From assembly GCA_966186435.1 (NCBI GenBank), contig CBIFWW010000043.1, positions 1 through 23,566 on the forward strand: a stretch of 23,566 bases of DNA, written 5' to 3'. This document shows positions 22,529-23,566 of this stretch, in pieces (the first letter of the stretch is position 1; each line of letters begins with the position of its first letter). The notes beneath the pieces are model-generated. The model worked only from the letters and a program-made list of their open reading frames with translations. It was not told the origin of the DNA and made no database searches. The DNA comes from CBIFWW01 sp966186435. Its GTDB lineage: Bacteria > Pseudomonadota > Gammaproteobacteria > Enterobacterales > Enterobacteriaceae. A program made the translations under genes and the position numbers.

Positions 22529-23524
22529 ATGAAAAAGAGAAGACCGGTACTTCAGGATGTCGCCGACCGCGTAGGTGTCACTAAAATGACAGTCAGCCGC
22601 TTTTTACGTAACCCCGAGCAGGTGTCGGCGCCGTTACGGGTAAAGATTGCGGCAGTGCTTGATGAGCTGGGTTACATTCCTAACCGGGCGCCGGATATTC
22701 TTTCCAATGCCACCAGCCGCGCCATTGGCGTGTTGCTCCCCTCTTTGACTAACCAGGTCTTCGCTGAAGTGCTACGCGGTATTGAAAGCGTCACCGATGC
22801 CTTTGGCTATCAAACCATGCTCGCCCACTACGGTTATAAGCCGGAGATGGAGGAAGAGCGCCTGGAGTCTATGTTGTCCTGGAATATTGACGGGCTGATC
22901 CTGACCGAACGCCATCACACCCCCCGCGCCCTCAAGATGATTGAGGTAGCCGGGATTCCGGTGGTAGAACTGATGGACAGCGTATCACCTTGTCTCGACG
23001 TGGCCGTGGGCTTTGATAACTTTGAAGCCGCCCGCCAAATGACCGCGATGATTTTATCCCGGGGCCATCGCCACGTGGCTTATCTGGGCGCCCGCCTGGA
23101 TGAACGAACCATCATGAAACAAAAAGGCTATGAGCAGGCCATGGTTGAAGCCGGACTGGTGCCTTACAGCGTGATGGCTGAGCAATCCTCTTCTTATTCT
23201 TCAGGTATCGAATTGTTCCGCCGCGCTCGCCGCGAATACCCGGAGCTGGACGGTATCTTCTGCACCAACGATGATTTAGCCGTCGGGGCGGCGTTCGAGT
23301 GCCAACGCCTGGGGTTAAAAATCCCTGATGATATGGCGGTAGCCGGTTTCCACGGCCATGATATTGGCCAAGTAATGGAACCCCAATTAGCCAGTGTGTT
23401 AACCCCACGTGAACGGATGGGGAGAATTGGCGCAGAACGGTTACTGGCGCGGATCCGTGGCGAAACCATTACCCCACAAAAGCTTGATTTGGGTTTCACG
23501 CTTTCACCGGGTGGCTCCATTTAA
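22529..23524 (+). CDS. gntR: GntR, LacI-family repressor of gluconate uptake and catabolism
   Basis: Represses gntT and gntKU (and edd-eda in E. coli) and is released by gluconate. The 331-residue product equals the E. coli length. The N-terminal helix-turn-helix runs through LQDVADRVGVTKMTVSRFLRN (about residues 8-28), followed by the hinge helix near LSNATSRAIGVLLPSL and a periplasmic-binding-type sugar domain. The family segment IFCTNDDLAVGAAFECQRLG and the GFHGHDIGQVMEPQLASV loop are present. AGGA lies upstream of ATG 22529, and a possible -10 TACACT is at 22491-22496. Confidence 0.96.
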   Translation: MKKRRPVLQDVADRVGVTKMTVSRFLRNPEQVSAPLRVKIAAVLDELGYIPNRAPDILSNATSRAIGVLLPSLTNQVFAEVLRGIESVTDAFGYQTMLAHYGYKPEMEEERLESMLSWNIDGLILTERHHTPRALKMIEVAGIPVVELMDSVSPCLDVAVGFDNFEAARQMTAMILSRGHRHVAYLGARLDERTIMKQKGYEQAMVEAGLVPYSVMAEQSSSYSSGIELFRRARREYPELDGIFCTNDDLAVGAAFECQRLGLKIPDDMAVAGFHGHDIGQVMEPQLASVLTPRERMGRIGAERLLARIRGETITPQKLDLGFTLSPGGSI

Positions 23525-23537
23525 ATTACGATTTTTT

Positions 23538-23566
23538 TTGACGTAGTTCACACTTATTCACTTTAG
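23538..23566 (+). promoter_or_regulatory. Putative promoter of the next gene (expected gntK)
   Basis: TTGACG (23538-23543) and CTTTAG (23561-23566) are 17 bases apart at the very end of the window. In E. coli gntK follows gntR with its own GntR-controlled promoter. The gene itself is outside the window, so the assignment rests on position. Confidence 0.35.

Overview
The window is a chromosomal segment from a gammaproteobacterium of the order Enterobacterales. Gene content and order mirror the Escherichia coli zntA-rsmD-ftsYEX-rpoH-liv-ugp-ggt-ryhB-gntR region, and most proteins align with their E. coli counterparts over nearly full length. Codon use is moderately GC-rich. The sequence alone does not let me name a genus. 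No rRNA, tRNA, insertion sequence, prophage or CRISPR array was seen.

Layout. Positions 1-3665 run leftward: rsmD, yhhL, yhhN and zntA (cut by the window edge) behind a classic ZntR-type promoter. A small remnant of yhhM lies on the opposite strand between yhhL and yhhN. Positions 3869-8254 run rightward: the ftsY-ftsE-ftsX operon (signal recognition particle receptor and divisome ABC complex), then rpoH (sigma 32). The rpoH leader carries a sigma-E-type promoter, two DnaA boxes and a strong hairpin. Positions 8505-15299 hold the branched-chain amino acid uptake locus: livJ (frameshifted), panM on the opposite strand, then livK-livH-livM-livG-livF, closed by a terminator.

Positions 15390-16197 carry two small genes for exported proteins that I do not recognise. 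They converge and overlap by 104 bases, at a place where E. coli has livF next to ugpB. Next is the scar of the glycerol-3-phosphate transport operon: an array of Pho-box-like repeats, the start of ugpB, then the end of ugpC, with ugpA and ugpE missing and several frameshifts. ugpQ is intact immediately downstream. yhhA, ggt and yhhY follow. The iron-stress small RNA ryhB sits behind a Fur box, then come yhhX, yhhW, gntR and a probable promoter for the next gluconate gene.

The region is mostly conserved housekeeping genes. What stands out is decay: the ugp deletion scar, the yhhM remnant, a one-base frameshift in livJ, and a substitution in an invariant ATPase motif of zntA. The most novel-looking item is the overlapping pair of unknown exported proteins beside the ugp scar.
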